Shown here one piece after another: positions 47,001-54,926 of a DNA stretch of 64,000 nucleotides. The first letter of the stretch is position 1, and every line of letters starts with the position of its first letter. The notes beneath the pieces were generated by a model. That model saw only the letters and a list, made by a program, of their open reading frames with translations. It was not told the origin of the DNA and made no database searches. The stretch spans positions 1-64,000 of IMG/VR virus record IMGVR_UViG_3300017917_000529; one strand, 5' to 3'. This DNA comes from a virus. The position numbers and the translations under genes are program-made.

Positions 47001-47694
47001 CATAATTAGTGTCTGATCCATAAGATTTTGCTAAAATACCTTGTGAGTTTTCTATAGATATGTTTGATGGAATATCTACAATTTCTGAGCCCATTGAGTA
47101 ATTATTAAATTCTTCTGACCACTGACCAAATGACAAACCGTTAAGAAAAAATTCATATGCTTCGCTTCCATTTTCACTTGCAGAATATCCTATTTTAATA
47201 ACTATTTGTAATGGTGTATTTTGATTAATATTTTGAAATGTTTCTGATAGTAAAAACCATTTTCCACTTACATTTATTGGAACACTTTTTAAAATTTCTA
47301 CTGGTTGACCACTTAGTACATCTGTATATTTAAAACCTATTGCAACTGAATTTAAATGTACACTTTCTGAATAAAAATAACACGAAAGAGCAAAAGTATC
47401 TAATTCTTGATTAATATCAGATAGATTTATTATGTTGTCACTTGTTAATATTGCTACCTTGTTTTCTGTAGTAGATGGTATTCCAACTACTTTATAAAGA
47501 GATTCTGAAATAAAGGGTTGGCTAGATAAACTTATTTCTTCTGATACTATCGCATCTGATATAGTCCATAAACTAATATCTTTATCTGTTTCATCTAACA
47601 AACCAACATAATCAGATTTATCATCTAGTGCCCAAAGGGATATTGGATGCTCTGAAAAAATTTTTTCTGCATAAAGATTTGATGGGTTAGACAT
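44095..47694 (-). CDS. Large virion appendage protein with LamG-like domain
   Basis: 1199 residues, beta-rich throughout, with no enzyme motif. A concanavalin/LamG-type sandwich is visible around residues 290-410 (YTVEMWLRFNVDTLDS, FLFLNGEKVIDISID). The segments RWVYGQAV and GWTYGQLDEKF show a repeated WxYGQ element between domains. Such proteins bind carbohydrate and decorate tails or capsids. Placement ahead of portal, outside the tail-tip cluster, could mean a head-associated or long side fibre. Function inferred. Confidence 0.6.
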   Translation of the reverse strand: MSNPSNLYAEKIFSEHPISLWALDDKSDYVGLLDETDKDISLWTISDAIVSEEISLSSQPFISESLYKVVGIPSTTENKVAILTSDNIINLSDINQELDTFALSCYFYSESVHLNSVAIGFKYTDVLSGQPVEILKSVPINVSGKWFLLSETFQNINQNTPLQIVIKIGYSASENGSEAYEFFLNGLSFGQWSEEFNNYSMGSEIVDIPSNISIENSQGILAKSYGSDTNYGYYLVKNNKIYAQNFGVPLVYGASNVTKLFPNINEDETSKPSIIFPGFGFLNESGRYNTYTVEMWLRFNVDTLDSKKIFGPISSNDGLYADDCFLTLVVDNNFKSVYVEEWSRPMLIQISYSNNKMFLFLNGEKVIDISIDNSSISLPSKLDVLEKDQDWLGFYCYENIYPFEIDCFAIYPYIVPEITAKKRWVYGQAVKSFESVDSSYSGKSAFIDYSFSNYGTNYEYPNIGKWKQGKYDNLDINQSYISNIEYSLPNIDIDDIDSWYEELKSLQNEENKFVTFIDQNSSFSFESFNILNDDIKSFHIIAKTSELVNSTLIMIKNKNNSDYFSIYLTDEGHIIYKIKVSNNETILHESEYSINEYLEIGIDIEKLVLNFGKDVATFFGGKNSLKIILLNNDTNNSCFYGKLYDFCLSTKNNHKLFDNHFDSNGILKDNSTMHTHISSHLGSYTLKPTIRYNKYYLDIGSSGYWEDYVPLKYFAKYVTDQSGKKKYSIDYLQYNINFPSPSIFKVVEDSSGWTYGQLDEKFSTPIQKTYEYLDNSLFTGYNNYDDLQYNRSDLTYEYDSENSLVKSYINFQFVETGINKKFESFTTIAPALKSGILNLENYPDWQNTIFLVQNDTIIYPPSSVNFEDLAISIYLEFKTKSTINRKIKIKSLELSSRSLNEDSPTPINTKSGTKLYPYIKNGIYNDYKGKNPVSIYKKSNPYLHLTRYSGIKLKGDFNVYQNRGISMPINENKDSVFSISNIQVAIKNDTFNFTYTPTQIFQINSINSSINFYIVSNGNFGQRAKIYAIDSQTGQLQNGISYYLNGNLVANPVIDNKNWYFLNISFSNPLQFNSFTGSINLNGPLIYNNISYYKLTGLQQRQSSITRIWDEVKEQYVLGSEDPFEFDWDFWNQGYLWFGVLIKTSSSEFGDISANIYKTYMGTNKIVVGNDGERQLLVKSNDNPIYVGSSWKQYISTPT

Positions 47695-47709
47695 AGGATC
47701 TCCTAGTCC

Positions 47710-47718
47710 ATTTTATCA
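47710..47718 (-). promoter_or_regulatory. Extended -10 promoter of the appendage gene
   Basis: TGA-TAAAAT with a 15-base leader holding AGGAGA before ATG 47694. It sits in the short gap after the prolyl-hydroxylase-like gene. Confidence 0.5.
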
Positions 47719-48246
47719 TATTTTCCTTGTAAACCAGCGTGGTAATGTAAATCTTGTTCCATCAATAATTGGCTTTACACCATGTATGAAATTTGGATTA
47801 TCTGGAAAGCATAATAGATCTCCAGGTTTTGGCTTATATGAAATTTTGTATTTTGGAAAATATATGTCTCCGCCCTCATACTCATCATTTAAATAAACAA
47901 GTGTTGCTATGTCTAATGGTCTAGAAGCATCGTAGTGTTCATGCATTCCCCTGCCTTTTTCAAATTTGGCAATGTGTGTTTTTTCTTCTATAAAGTTTTC
48001 AAAGTTTACAGAGTATTCAGAAATAACAAATTTATAGACTCTTTTTGCTACATCTTGAATTATTTTAAGTATCTCTTTATCATTTTCAAGTATTTCATTG
48101 TACGTATGTACCTTAAATTCTTGCTCAGTATTTCCAAAATCAGTAAAAGAATCTAAATGATTTTTAGCATAATTAGACACAGAAATAGCATCATTATAAT
48201 TCATAAAACCACCAATGTACTTTATCTGGTTTATATATTCTTCCAT
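47716..48246 (-). CDS. Prolyl-4-hydroxylase-like 2OG-Fe(II) oxygenase
   Basis: A 176-residue dioxygenase. The ligands are HEHYDASRP (HxD, about residue 103) and NFIHGVKPI (distal His, about 155), followed by TRFTLPRWF with an Arg at the usual spacing for 2-oxoglutarate binding. YEGGDIYFPK lies between them, as in the PF13640 type. It is spaced six bases from nrdJ and belongs with it. A Pro/Lys hydroxylase for the collagen-like or other virion proteins is one possibility; no direct evidence. Confidence 0.82.
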   Translation of the reverse strand: MEEYINQIKYIGGFMNYNDAISVSNYAKNHLDSFTDFGNTEQEFKVHTYNEILENDKEILKIIQDVAKRVYKFVISEYSVNFENFIEEKTHIAKFEKGRGMHEHYDASRPLDIATLVYLNDEYEGGDIYFPKYKISYKPKPGDLLCFPDNPNFIHGVKPIIDGTRFTLPRWFTRKI

Positions 48247-48252
48247 AAGACC

Positions 48253-50280
48253 CTATCTTTTTATTTCACAAGAATCAGTTGTACAGTACATTTCTCCCTG
48301 TGCTTCTAGGTTTTTTATTCCATCGTATATTGCATCCCAATTTATTTTGGATATCTTACCTATATAACTATTATACTCTTCCTCTGTAATTTCTGTATAT
48401 GGTTGTTGAGGATATACGGTGTTGCCCATTGGTAAAAATGATACTGCTTTTAATTGTCCTTCATACATATGTAGTGCTGGAGCAACATGCTTGGATTCTT
48501 TTTCTTTGTCAAATGACAATGTTACAGATACTCCATTATCAGACCAATATTTTTGAGCAGTTGCTGCAAGAGCAATTTTTTCAAAAAGAGTTACATCTTT
48601 TTCGGCTCTAGAGTGTTCTGAGGCAATTGGAAAATACACAACTTTAGTATTTGCTGAAACAACATCATCTTCAATTTTATAACCAGCAGCCTTAAATAAA
48701 TGTATCATTGGATCTGATTCTCCAAATCTAATTGCTCTCATAAAGAATTTACCACCTGGACCCCAATGAACTCCTGGAGTTGCACCAGAAAGAATGCTTA
48801 CGCTACCTGATGGTTTTACTGTTGTAACTCTAATTGATTCACGGACACATAGCCACTCTGAGTATTGATGATCATATTTTTTAATATTTGAATATCCTTC
48901 ATCCATCCATTCACGAACTGTTGGCAAACCATGTTTATCTGAGAATGATGCAATGCCAGTTAGAGAAGTTCCAATTCTTCTATTTCGTTGCATAATTCCA
49001 TTTGTTTGTTGCCAATGTGTTGGAACAAGTGTTACCGTTTTACCATAAAGGTATGCAAATTTTAGTGTTCTTAAAAAATCTTCTTTATCTTCATGTCTAT
49101 TTAGATGAACCTCAACCAAAGTACACAATTCGTATGACTCTAGCGGTTGTTCAGCACATGGATTAAAACCCATAACTCTATAGTCTTTTCCATCTGCAGG
49201 ATCTTTTAATCTTCCATAATTTCTAGCAACATCTAACCATATAAAACCTGGTTCTCCATTGTTTACAATCAAATCAACATAATCTTCATATTTTGTTCCA
49301 ACTGTTGCTGAAATAGAATTATTTGACATCCATGCCCAACCTGGATTTTCTGAATCAAAAGAGTTTCTTTCAGGAAAAACATCTGGATTTTTTAAATTAA
49401 TAAAATCTTTATCTCCAGAAGAACCTAATGCTAATGTTGCTGATCTACGAACATTTCCTGCAACAACACATGTTCCAATTAAATTAACAATATCTACTAT
49501 TGCCCTAGAATCAAACTTTTCTTCAGTTCTACTACCAATAACTTTATTGATTTGTTCATGTAGTTTAATTAATGGTGCTGGACCCGATGCAACTCCACCA
49601 AAGCCTTTAATAGGTGCACCAAATGGTCTAATTAAATCATAATTAAATTTTTGTTTATGTTGTCCTGATCTAAGATATGAGTTTAATAATAATCTAACAG
49701 ATTCTACCCAACCCTCTCTTGTATCTGGAATTTCATAAATATTTTCTTCGTCTAATGGTTTATAAATAGAAAATTCTTTTTCTTGTCCAACGGTATCAAA
49801 ACCTACACCTATACCAAGCATCAAAGCATCCATTACCCATGCAAATAATGCTCCTGGATCATTTCTATCTAAGTCTTTTGTAGATACCATTGCACAATTT
49901 TGAAGTGCTGCTGAGTTTCTTTTTTCCATAGTCATAGGAGTTCCAAAAGCCCACATTCCACGACCTGGAGGGGTCCACTTAAGGTTAAACATACGATCAT
50001 ATGCTTCTTGGGCTGATTTTTGTGCTTTATAGTCATTCCAAGGCAATCTGTTTTCTTTTGCATGATTCTTTTGTACTGAATACATGCCTTCGATTACACG
50101 TTTACAAACCTCATACCATCTTTCTTTAGTTCCATTATCTTTTACTCTAGAATAAGTTCTAATAAAAGTTATTTCTCCTAATGAATTATTACCAGCGTCA
50201 ACAAAACCAAATGGTGATGGTTTGATACTATACTTTTGTATGAAGTCTTCTGGAAGTTTGAAACTAAAAAATTCTGACAT
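48253..50280 (-). CDS. nrdJ: Class II (B12-dependent) ribonucleoside-triphosphate reductase
   Basis: A 675-residue monomeric enzyme that makes dNTPs for phage replication. The active-site loop FNPCAEQPLE (about residue 372) gives the thiyl-radical Cys and Glu. The reducing Cys pair is NCAMVST near residue 127 and ELCTLVEV after the loop. The C-terminal shuttle pair is CTTDSC. This is the Lactobacillus RTPR type that needs adenosylcobalamin and no oxygen. The gene has its own extended -10 and AGGAG site. It sits among virion genes, not in the replication block. Confidence 0.95.
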   Translation of the reverse strand: MSEFFSFKLPEDFIQKYSIKPSPFGFVDAGNNSLGEITFIRTYSRVKDNGTKERWYEVCKRVIEGMYSVQKNHAKENRLPWNDYKAQKSAQEAYDRMFNLKWTPPGRGMWAFGTPMTMEKRNSAALQNCAMVSTKDLDRNDPGALFAWVMDALMLGIGVGFDTVGQEKEFSIYKPLDEENIYEIPDTREGWVESVRLLLNSYLRSGQHKQKFNYDLIRPFGAPIKGFGGVASGPAPLIKLHEQINKVIGSRTEEKFDSRAIVDIVNLIGTCVVAGNVRRSATLALGSSGDKDFINLKNPDVFPERNSFDSENPGWAWMSNNSISATVGTKYEDYVDLIVNNGEPGFIWLDVARNYGRLKDPADGKDYRVMGFNPCAEQPLESYELCTLVEVHLNRHEDKEDFLRTLKFAYLYGKTVTLVPTHWQQTNGIMQRNRRIGTSLTGIASFSDKHGLPTVREWMDEGYSNIKKYDHQYSEWLCVRESIRVTTVKPSGSVSILSGATPGVHWGPGGKFFMRAIRFGESDPMIHLFKAAGYKIEDDVVSANTKVVYFPIASEHSRAEKDVTLFEKIALAATAQKYWSDNGVSVTLSFDKEKESKHVAPALHMYEGQLKAVSFLPMGNTVYPQQPYTEITEEEYNSYIGKISKINWDAIYDGIKNLEAQGEMYCTTDSCEIKR

Positions 50281-50311
50281 GTTTTATCTCCTATTGAATT
50301 GTAATTAGATA

Positions 50312-50320
50312 ATTATAGCA
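50312..50320 (-). promoter_or_regulatory. Extended -10 promoter of nrdJ
   Basis: TGC-TATAAT with a leader of about 31 bases carrying AGGAGA. An imperfect hairpin (GCAGTGTTTT / AAAACTCTGC, one mismatch, 50318-50346) overlaps the promoter's upstream edge and may end transcription of the preceding small gene. Confidence 0.6.
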
Positions 50321-50364
50321 GAGTTTTTGAAAAAGTAAAACACTGCTTGTTTTTTTATTGTGCG

Positions 50365-50493
50365 TTAGTGAAAAGACATTGCTGTATGTTTTTTTGGACT
50401 ACAACGTTCACATAACACATATGTGTTTTTTGTATATGGACAAGTTGTACTTTTTATTTTATGTCCAAAAATTAAACAAAAAAGTTTTTTCAA
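50365..50493 (-). CDS. Small DUF1660-like zinc protein
   Basis: A 42-residue protein read from a TTG that overlaps the stop of the oxygenase gene. KKLFCLIFGHKIK followed by a Cys (TTCPY) and LCERCS matches the pattern of the short prophage family DUF1660: an N-terminal C...GHK and a downstream CxxC zinc site. TTG initiation and lack of a clear ribosome-binding site are the weak points. It accounts for most of the gap between the oxygenase and nrdJ genes. Confidence 0.5.
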   Translation of the reverse strand: MKKLFCLIFGHKIKSTTCPYTKNTYVLCERCSPKKHTAMSFH

Positions 50494-51119
50494 GGTAGTG
50501 GAACCCAGTGTTGTAATTTATCTCCACTCATATGTGTAAGTGGGGAAATATCATAAGCAATAGTTATTCTTGGTTTATTAAATAACCAAGGCCCTATACC
50601 ATGTGGATGACCAGTTTCAGATAAAATAGCCCTATTATTTTTATTAATATTTTCTACTGGCTTTGCATCGTGTCCACCAATTTTATAATAAGTAATAGAT
50701 GGTTCAGCATCTACGCAATAATAGCCATGAAAATTAGGAGCACCTGTTCCACCTAAATGATCATGATAGTGTGTTGATTCATTTATTGCTGGATCTTCCA
50801 TACCATCTGTATTAAACCAACCTTGAACCATATACGATTGTTTTGTATAATCAATTCCATAATATTCACATGCCTCTTTTGTCATATCTCTAAGTGCAGA
50901 AAAAAGTTTATGAATTTGTGGATTATAGCATTGAAAAATATTAAACTTTGTTCCTAGATTATGAACACCTTGCACAGTACTAGCAAACTCTTTAGATATT
51001 TTTGGATATACTCCAGCAAATAAATCTTTTTCTAGTTTTAATAAATATGCTGATAACTGTGTTAAATCATTATCAAGATATTTTTCAAAAAACCTATGAG
51101 GAAGTTTTGAATTTATCAT
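50490..51119 (-). CDS. PF13759-like 2OG-Fe(II) oxygenase, copy B
   Basis: About 209 residues from the ATG at 51119, which forms an ATGA overlap with copy A. An extension to 51224 is rejected because it would read through that gene. HYHDHLGG gives the HxD-like ligands and GHPHGIGPW the distal His. NFHGYYCVDAEPS and PRITIAYDIS are shared with copy A. It resembles the putative 2OG-Fe(II) oxygenases common in large marine and freshwater phages. Cytoplasmic. Substrate unknown. Confidence 0.75.
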   Translation of the reverse strand: MINSKLPHRFFEKYLDNDLTQLSAYLLKLEKDLFAGVYPKISKEFASTVQGVHNLGTKFNIFQCYNPQIHKLFSALRDMTKEACEYYGIDYTKQSYMVQGWFNTDGMEDPAINESTHYHDHLGGTGAPNFHGYYCVDAEPSITYYKIGGHDAKPVENINKNNRAILSETGHPHGIGPWLFNKPRITIAYDISPLTHMSGDKLQHWVPLP

Positions 51120-51781
51120 ATTAATGGAATCCAGTGTTGTTCGTGTTGTCTTCCAACATATTTTAATTCTTCTAGTGTCATAACATCGTATGCCACTGTA
51201 ATTCTTGGACCATCCCAAGTCCAATCTCCTTGAGCATGTGGATGACCCATTTCAGAATATATAGCACGATTATCTATATTTTTATTTTCTACATCTTTAC
51301 CAAAAACTCTATAATATGTTGTTGAAGGTTCTGCTTTTACACAGTAATATCCATGAAAATTATCTGGAGCACCAGTATGACCATGATCATGCCAATCTAA
51401 CTTTCCTTTTTTAGCATAATTTATATTAAACCATCCCTGTAACATATATTTCTTTTTTTCAAAATCAATTTCATAATACTCACATGCTTCTTTAGCCATA
51501 TCTTTAATATTTTTATATAACTCATATATACCTTCTATATGAAATTGAAAAACATTGTATTCTCTCCATTTAACAGTAGAAATACTACCAGACTCTACCC
51601 AAAAATCCTTATTGTTAACTGGAGTGATTCCGTCTAGTTCTACTTTTTCAATACTTTGATATCTATCGATTAGTTCATTTGCTAATAAATCTAAATCATT
51701 ATTTAAATATCTTTCAAAAAATTTATGTGGCTTGGTTGATTCTTGAATACCACGTAATTCTGGTGGTGGACCTTGTCTCAT
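51116..51781 (-). CDS. PF13759-like 2OG-Fe(II) oxygenase, copy A
   Basis: A 221-residue protein. LDWHDHGHTGAP gives candidate iron ligands, GHPHAQGDW the distal His, and PRITVAYDV the strand with the likely 2-oxoglutarate Arg. FHGYYCVKAEPSTTYYRV is nearly identical in style to copy B, so the two are tandem paralogues. AGGAAAA and an extended -10 precede the ATG. It lies just downstream of a Hint-domain virion protein. Confidence 0.77.
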   Translation of the reverse strand: MRQGPPPELRGIQESTKPHKFFERYLNNDLDLLANELIDRYQSIEKVELDGITPVNNKDFWVESGSISTVKWREYNVFQFHIEGIYELYKNIKDMAKEACEYYEIDFEKKKYMLQGWFNINYAKKGKLDWHDHGHTGAPDNFHGYYCVKAEPSTTYYRVFGKDVENKNIDNRAIYSEMGHPHAQGDWTWDGPRITVAYDVMTLEELKYVGRQHEQHWIPLI

Positions 51782-51805
51782 TAGTTTTCCTATCTACTTA
51801 CAACT

Positions 51806-51814
51806 ATTGTAGCA
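51806..51814 (-). promoter_or_regulatory. Extended -10 promoter of the oxygenase pair
   Basis: TGC-TACAAT, followed by a leader of about 24 bases with AGGAAAA before ATG 51781. Confidence 0.55.
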
Positions 51815-51830
51815 TATAGGATTTTTATTA

Positions 51831-53084
51831 TTAATCTGGTATTTCTGAAGGAGAGTAGTCGTTATAATGAACTAGCCCACCTGCTATAACCAAACCAATT
51901 GGATATCTTCCAAAACTATAAACAGTTCTAGTTTCATTAATAACTTCAACATTATCTATTACAACTAATGAATCTCTTGTTATTATTTTATCTCCAGGCT
52001 TAATATCTCTTGATGAAATAAATTGATATAAACCATTTTTAACAACAAACATGTCTTCTAACAAAGAAAATCTCATATCTGGGTTATTATTAAATTGTAC
52101 AGTTTCGTGAACAACTGTTGGTGTAATTTTTGTTACTTCTGCTTCTAACTCTCTATAGTTAGTTAAATTACCACTTTTTTTCCATAGAACAATTTTAAAT
52201 AAATCTCCGACAGGCATTTCTTCAAATGCTTTTACTATCAACTTATCTCCAAGTTGAATATCTTTTGCTTTTTTATTTCCAGTTGTTGTAAGAACTGGGG
52301 CATCTTCGTCTACACAATATGTAGTTGGTGAAAAACCAAATACTCTGAATGGAGAGAATCCAAATACTCTAAAAGGTGAAAAACCAAAAACGTTGAATGG
52401 TGAGAAACCAAATACGTTAAATGGTGAGAAACCAAATACTGTAAAAGGTGAGAAACCAAACACACCAAACGGAACGAAAGAAAATGTTGTAGTAACTGAT
52501 GCTGAGTAATCTGAAAATTCTGAATCACCATTAGCATTGGTTGCTTCAACTCTATATTGTTGTGATGTTCCTGCTTCTTGTGATACTGTTACGCTTGTTG
52601 AAGTTCCTGTGTTTCCTGATTTACCGTCGTTTGATTCCCAGTAATAGTTGGTAATTGCTTTTCCACCATTTGCTGGTGCACTCCACGAAACTTGATCTTG
52701 ATCAGCGTTTGGAGATGATGCACTTGGTGCTGATGGTTTTGCTGGAACTGTTGTTGCTGTAATAGAATTAGAAACTTCAGATGATCCAGATGTTCCATAT
52801 TGATTGGTTGCGGTAACTGTAAAAGTATAAGATGTATCAGATTGTAAACCTGTTACTGTGATTGGAGATGAAGATCCAGTTGCTGTATAATTTCCTGGAT
52901 TTGATGTAACTGTAAAAGAATCTGCAGCGTACGTAGGGTCTGCTGTAAATGTTACTGTTGCTGCACCATTATTAAATGGTCTGGCTGTTCCAACATCAGT
53001 TGCTGTGCCAATTGTTGGTGCTTTTGGCATAAGAAAGTCATTTGCACCTTGTGATTTCTTACCACTCTTTTTACCTACTGCCAT
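51831..53084 (-). CDS. Fn3 - VFGFSPF repeat - Hint domain virion protein (A)
   Basis: A 417-residue protein. After a basic N-terminus come two fibronectin type III domains (about residues 28-110 and 115-200; typical YTATGSSSPITVTGLQ and TSYTFTVTATNQYG). Then comes a tract of six VFGFSP units spaced every eight residues (about 208-253). The rest is a Hint (hedgehog/intein) fold: YCVDEDAPVLTTTGNKKAKD (block A, Cys1), SSRDIKPGDKII, TVYSFGRYPIGLVIAGGLVHYND (block F/G region). The block B position reads FSLLED in place of TxxH. Autoprocessing or cross-linking to a surface is possible. It has a paralogue at 60133. Confidence 0.8.
   Translation of the reverse strand: MAVGKKSGKKSQGANDFLMPKAPTIGTATDVGTARPFNNGAATVTFTADPTYAADSFTVTSNPGNYTATGSSSPITVTGLQSDTSYTFTVTATNQYGTSGSSEVSNSITATTVPAKPSAPSASSPNADQDQVSWSAPANGGKAITNYYWESNDGKSGNTGTSTSVTVSQEAGTSQQYRVEATNANGDSEFSDYSASVTTTFSFVPFGVFGFSPFTVFGFSPFNVFGFSPFNVFGFSPFRVFGFSPFRVFGFSPTTYCVDEDAPVLTTTGNKKAKDIQLGDKLIVKAFEEMPVGDLFKIVLWKKSGNLTNYRELEAEVTKITPTVVHETVQFNNNPDMRFSLLEDMFVVKNGLYQFISSRDIKPGDKIITRDSLVVIDNVEVINETRTVYSFGRYPIGLVIAGGLVHYNDYSPSEIPD
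52326..52463 (-). repeat. 24-bp coding repeat (VFGFSPFx), six units
   Basis: Five full 24-base units plus a partial one encode VFGFSP-F-x. The variable residue x runs T, N, N, R, R from N- to C-terminus. The tract is exactly 138 bases, the same length as the second copy at 60646-60783. Confidence 0.9.
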
Positions 53085-53104
53085 CTTATCTCCTTGTTTC
53101 TTTT

Positions 53105-53113
53105 ATTATACCA
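53105..53113 (-). promoter_or_regulatory. Extended -10 promoter of Hint protein A
   Basis: TGG-TATAAT, then a leader of 20 bases with AGGAGAT before ATG 53084. Confidence 0.6.
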
Positions 53114-53118
53114 AGTCT

Positions 53119-54870
53119 TTATGCAGACAAATCTCCGTATACTACCCAGGTATTTTCTGCTCTCTTAAATAATGTTGCTGAAGACCATTGTGCTCTTAAT
53201 TTTAATCCAGGTGTAGCATTTACTGTTACTCCTGATGCTCCTGCAATTGTTACTTGACCTGCACCTGTTTGTAGAATATCTAAAGATGTTCCTATTGGAA
53301 ACGCTACTGCACTATTAAGTGGAATTGTTACTGTTGTTGCACTGGCATTAGACATTTCAATCAAAGAATCTCTTTCGGTTAATGCTGACAGAGTGTAACT
53401 TGCTGTTTTTTGTATAATTGGAGTTCTTGAAGGAACACCCTCTTTTGTTTGAGATCCATCTGTAAATGTTACACCAGAAGCAGAAACTACTGTATTTCCA
53501 GTTACTGTTATATCTGCTACGAACAAATCGTTTAATTCTAAGTCATCTAATAAGGCTTGTCCAAAGTCAACTGTTGTTGTTGGTTCTGTACCATATCCTT
53601 CAAAAAATTTCCATCTATCTGCTGATACGTCTCTTACGATACCAGCGTGTAAGTTTGATCCATTATTATAAGCAACTACCAAACCTAAGTCAACTGTATT
53701 TGCTGGATTTTCATGAGCAAGTTGAACCATATTATCTTCAATTGTTATAGATGTTGCACTAGCAGCAAAAGAATTACCATTTACTGTTATGTCGTTATCT
53801 ACAACTAAATTTCCGTTAATTGTTAGGCTACCAGTTAATGTTTGAGTATTTGCATCAGTTAATACAATCTTTGTTGTATCTGCAATACCGTGAACATTTG
53901 AAGTATCAAGATTGTGATCTTCTATTTGTGAAGCAGCATTTGACACAGCGTTTGAAAAAACATTTGCTGATTTTTCGTCTACGTATGTTGTTGTTGATAA
54001 TGCTAAAGTGTTTGATATACCATGAACATTTGCTGTATCATCTAAATGTGTTTGAATTTCTCCATCAACATATGTGATTGTTGCTAATGCTAAGGTATTT
54101 GCTATACCGTGAACACTATCTGTTTCAAGATTATGATTTGAAACAGCATCGTCTGCATATGCTTCTAAATCTGTTATTGCATTTGCTATAGATTGTGAAA
54201 GAGAATCTTCTACTCCATCAGTATATGATTGTGCATTTCCTAAAGTAAAGGCAGCAACGTTATCTGTATATGCTTCTGATGTTGTTATAGCATTTGCTAT
54301 TTCACCTTGTAGGCTAGATACAGCATTTGCAAGATTATTAGCAGTTAATTCTTCTGCTAGGTCTAATTGATCTGAAATATTATTTGAAAGTATATTTATG
54401 TTATTATCTGTATAATCATTGGCAGCATCTAAACTAGTATTAATAGAATTTGATATTGTTAAGAAAAATTCTCCATCGTTATTTAATGCGTTTGCTAATT
54501 CAGCAAGGGTATCTAGTATAAGTGGTGCATTATTTGTTATATCTGCTATAGCATTTGAAACTAAATTTGTTACATCTGAACTTCTAGCAATATTATTTGA
54601 AATCTGTGCATCTGGAATTAAATTACTTCCGTCTAATGTGGCAACACCATTAGCAGAACCTTTTTCGGTTAATAAAATATAATCGTCTAAACTTCCGCCT
54701 AGATCTTCTAAATTCTTAAAGTATGATAGGTCGTCCCAGTTACTGGTACCGTCTCCAATTTTAAATTGTCCTGTGTCGGTTTCAAAACCAATTTCACCTG
54801 CACCTAATACTGGATTTGCGTTGGCCCATTGAGCCTCTGTTCCTCTGCGTTGGAGCATTCTTGTTGCCAT
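53119..54870 (-). CDS. Tail fibre with Mtd_N-type head domain
   Basis: A 583-residue fibre. The N-terminus RRGTEAQWANANPVLGAGEI then GFETDTGQFKIGDGTSNW matches the head-attachment domain of the major tropism determinant (Mtd_N) found in many phage fibres. A long helical stalk with SNAI and YTDN repeats follows. A shared C-terminal cap (FPIGTSLDIL...NTWVVYGDLSA) is also present in the protein at 61060. Probable receptor-binding or side fibre. Confidence 0.75.
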   Translation of the reverse strand: MATRMLQRRGTEAQWANANPVLGAGEIGFETDTGQFKIGDGTSNWDDLSYFKNLEDLGGSLDDYILLTEKGSANGVATLDGSNLIPDAQISNNIARSSDVTNLVSNAIADITNNAPLILDTLAELANALNNDGEFFLTISNSINTSLDAANDYTDNNINILSNNISDQLDLAEELTANNLANAVSSLQGEIANAITTSEAYTDNVAAFTLGNAQSYTDGVEDSLSQSIANAITDLEAYADDAVSNHNLETDSVHGIANTLALATITYVDGEIQTHLDDTANVHGISNTLALSTTTYVDEKSANVFSNAVSNAASQIEDHNLDTSNVHGIADTTKIVLTDANTQTLTGSLTINGNLVVDNDITVNGNSFAASATSITIEDNMVQLAHENPANTVDLGLVVAYNNGSNLHAGIVRDVSADRWKFFEGYGTEPTTTVDFGQALLDDLELNDLFVADITVTGNTVVSASGVTFTDGSQTKEGVPSRTPIIQKTASYTLSALTERDSLIEMSNASATTVTIPLNSAVAFPIGTSLDILQTGAGQVTIAGASGVTVNATPGLKLRAQWSSATLFKRAENTWVVYGDLSA

Positions 54871-54911
54871 TTTTTATTTTCTCCTATAGGAAATTACCTA
54901 TTTCTTTTTAT

Positions 54912-54917
54912 ATTATA
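54912..54917 (-). promoter_or_regulatory. -10 box ahead of the Mtd_N-type fibre
   Basis: TATAAT in the 56-base gap before ATG 54870, with a 41-base leader holding AGGAGAA. The TG extension is absent (AGT). Confidence 0.4.
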
Positions 54918-54926
54918 ACTTATTTT

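Noticed and set aside
48253-50280. Intein inside the ribonucleotide reductase or DnaE
   Set aside because: Both proteins have normal length and uninterrupted active-site motifs. Hint-type motifs were found only in the two virion proteins.
52326-52463. Regular 24-bp repeats that might look like a CRISPR array
   Set aside because: There are no spacers. The repeats are contiguous, lie in frame in a protein, and encode VFGFSPFx. The same applies to 60646-60783.
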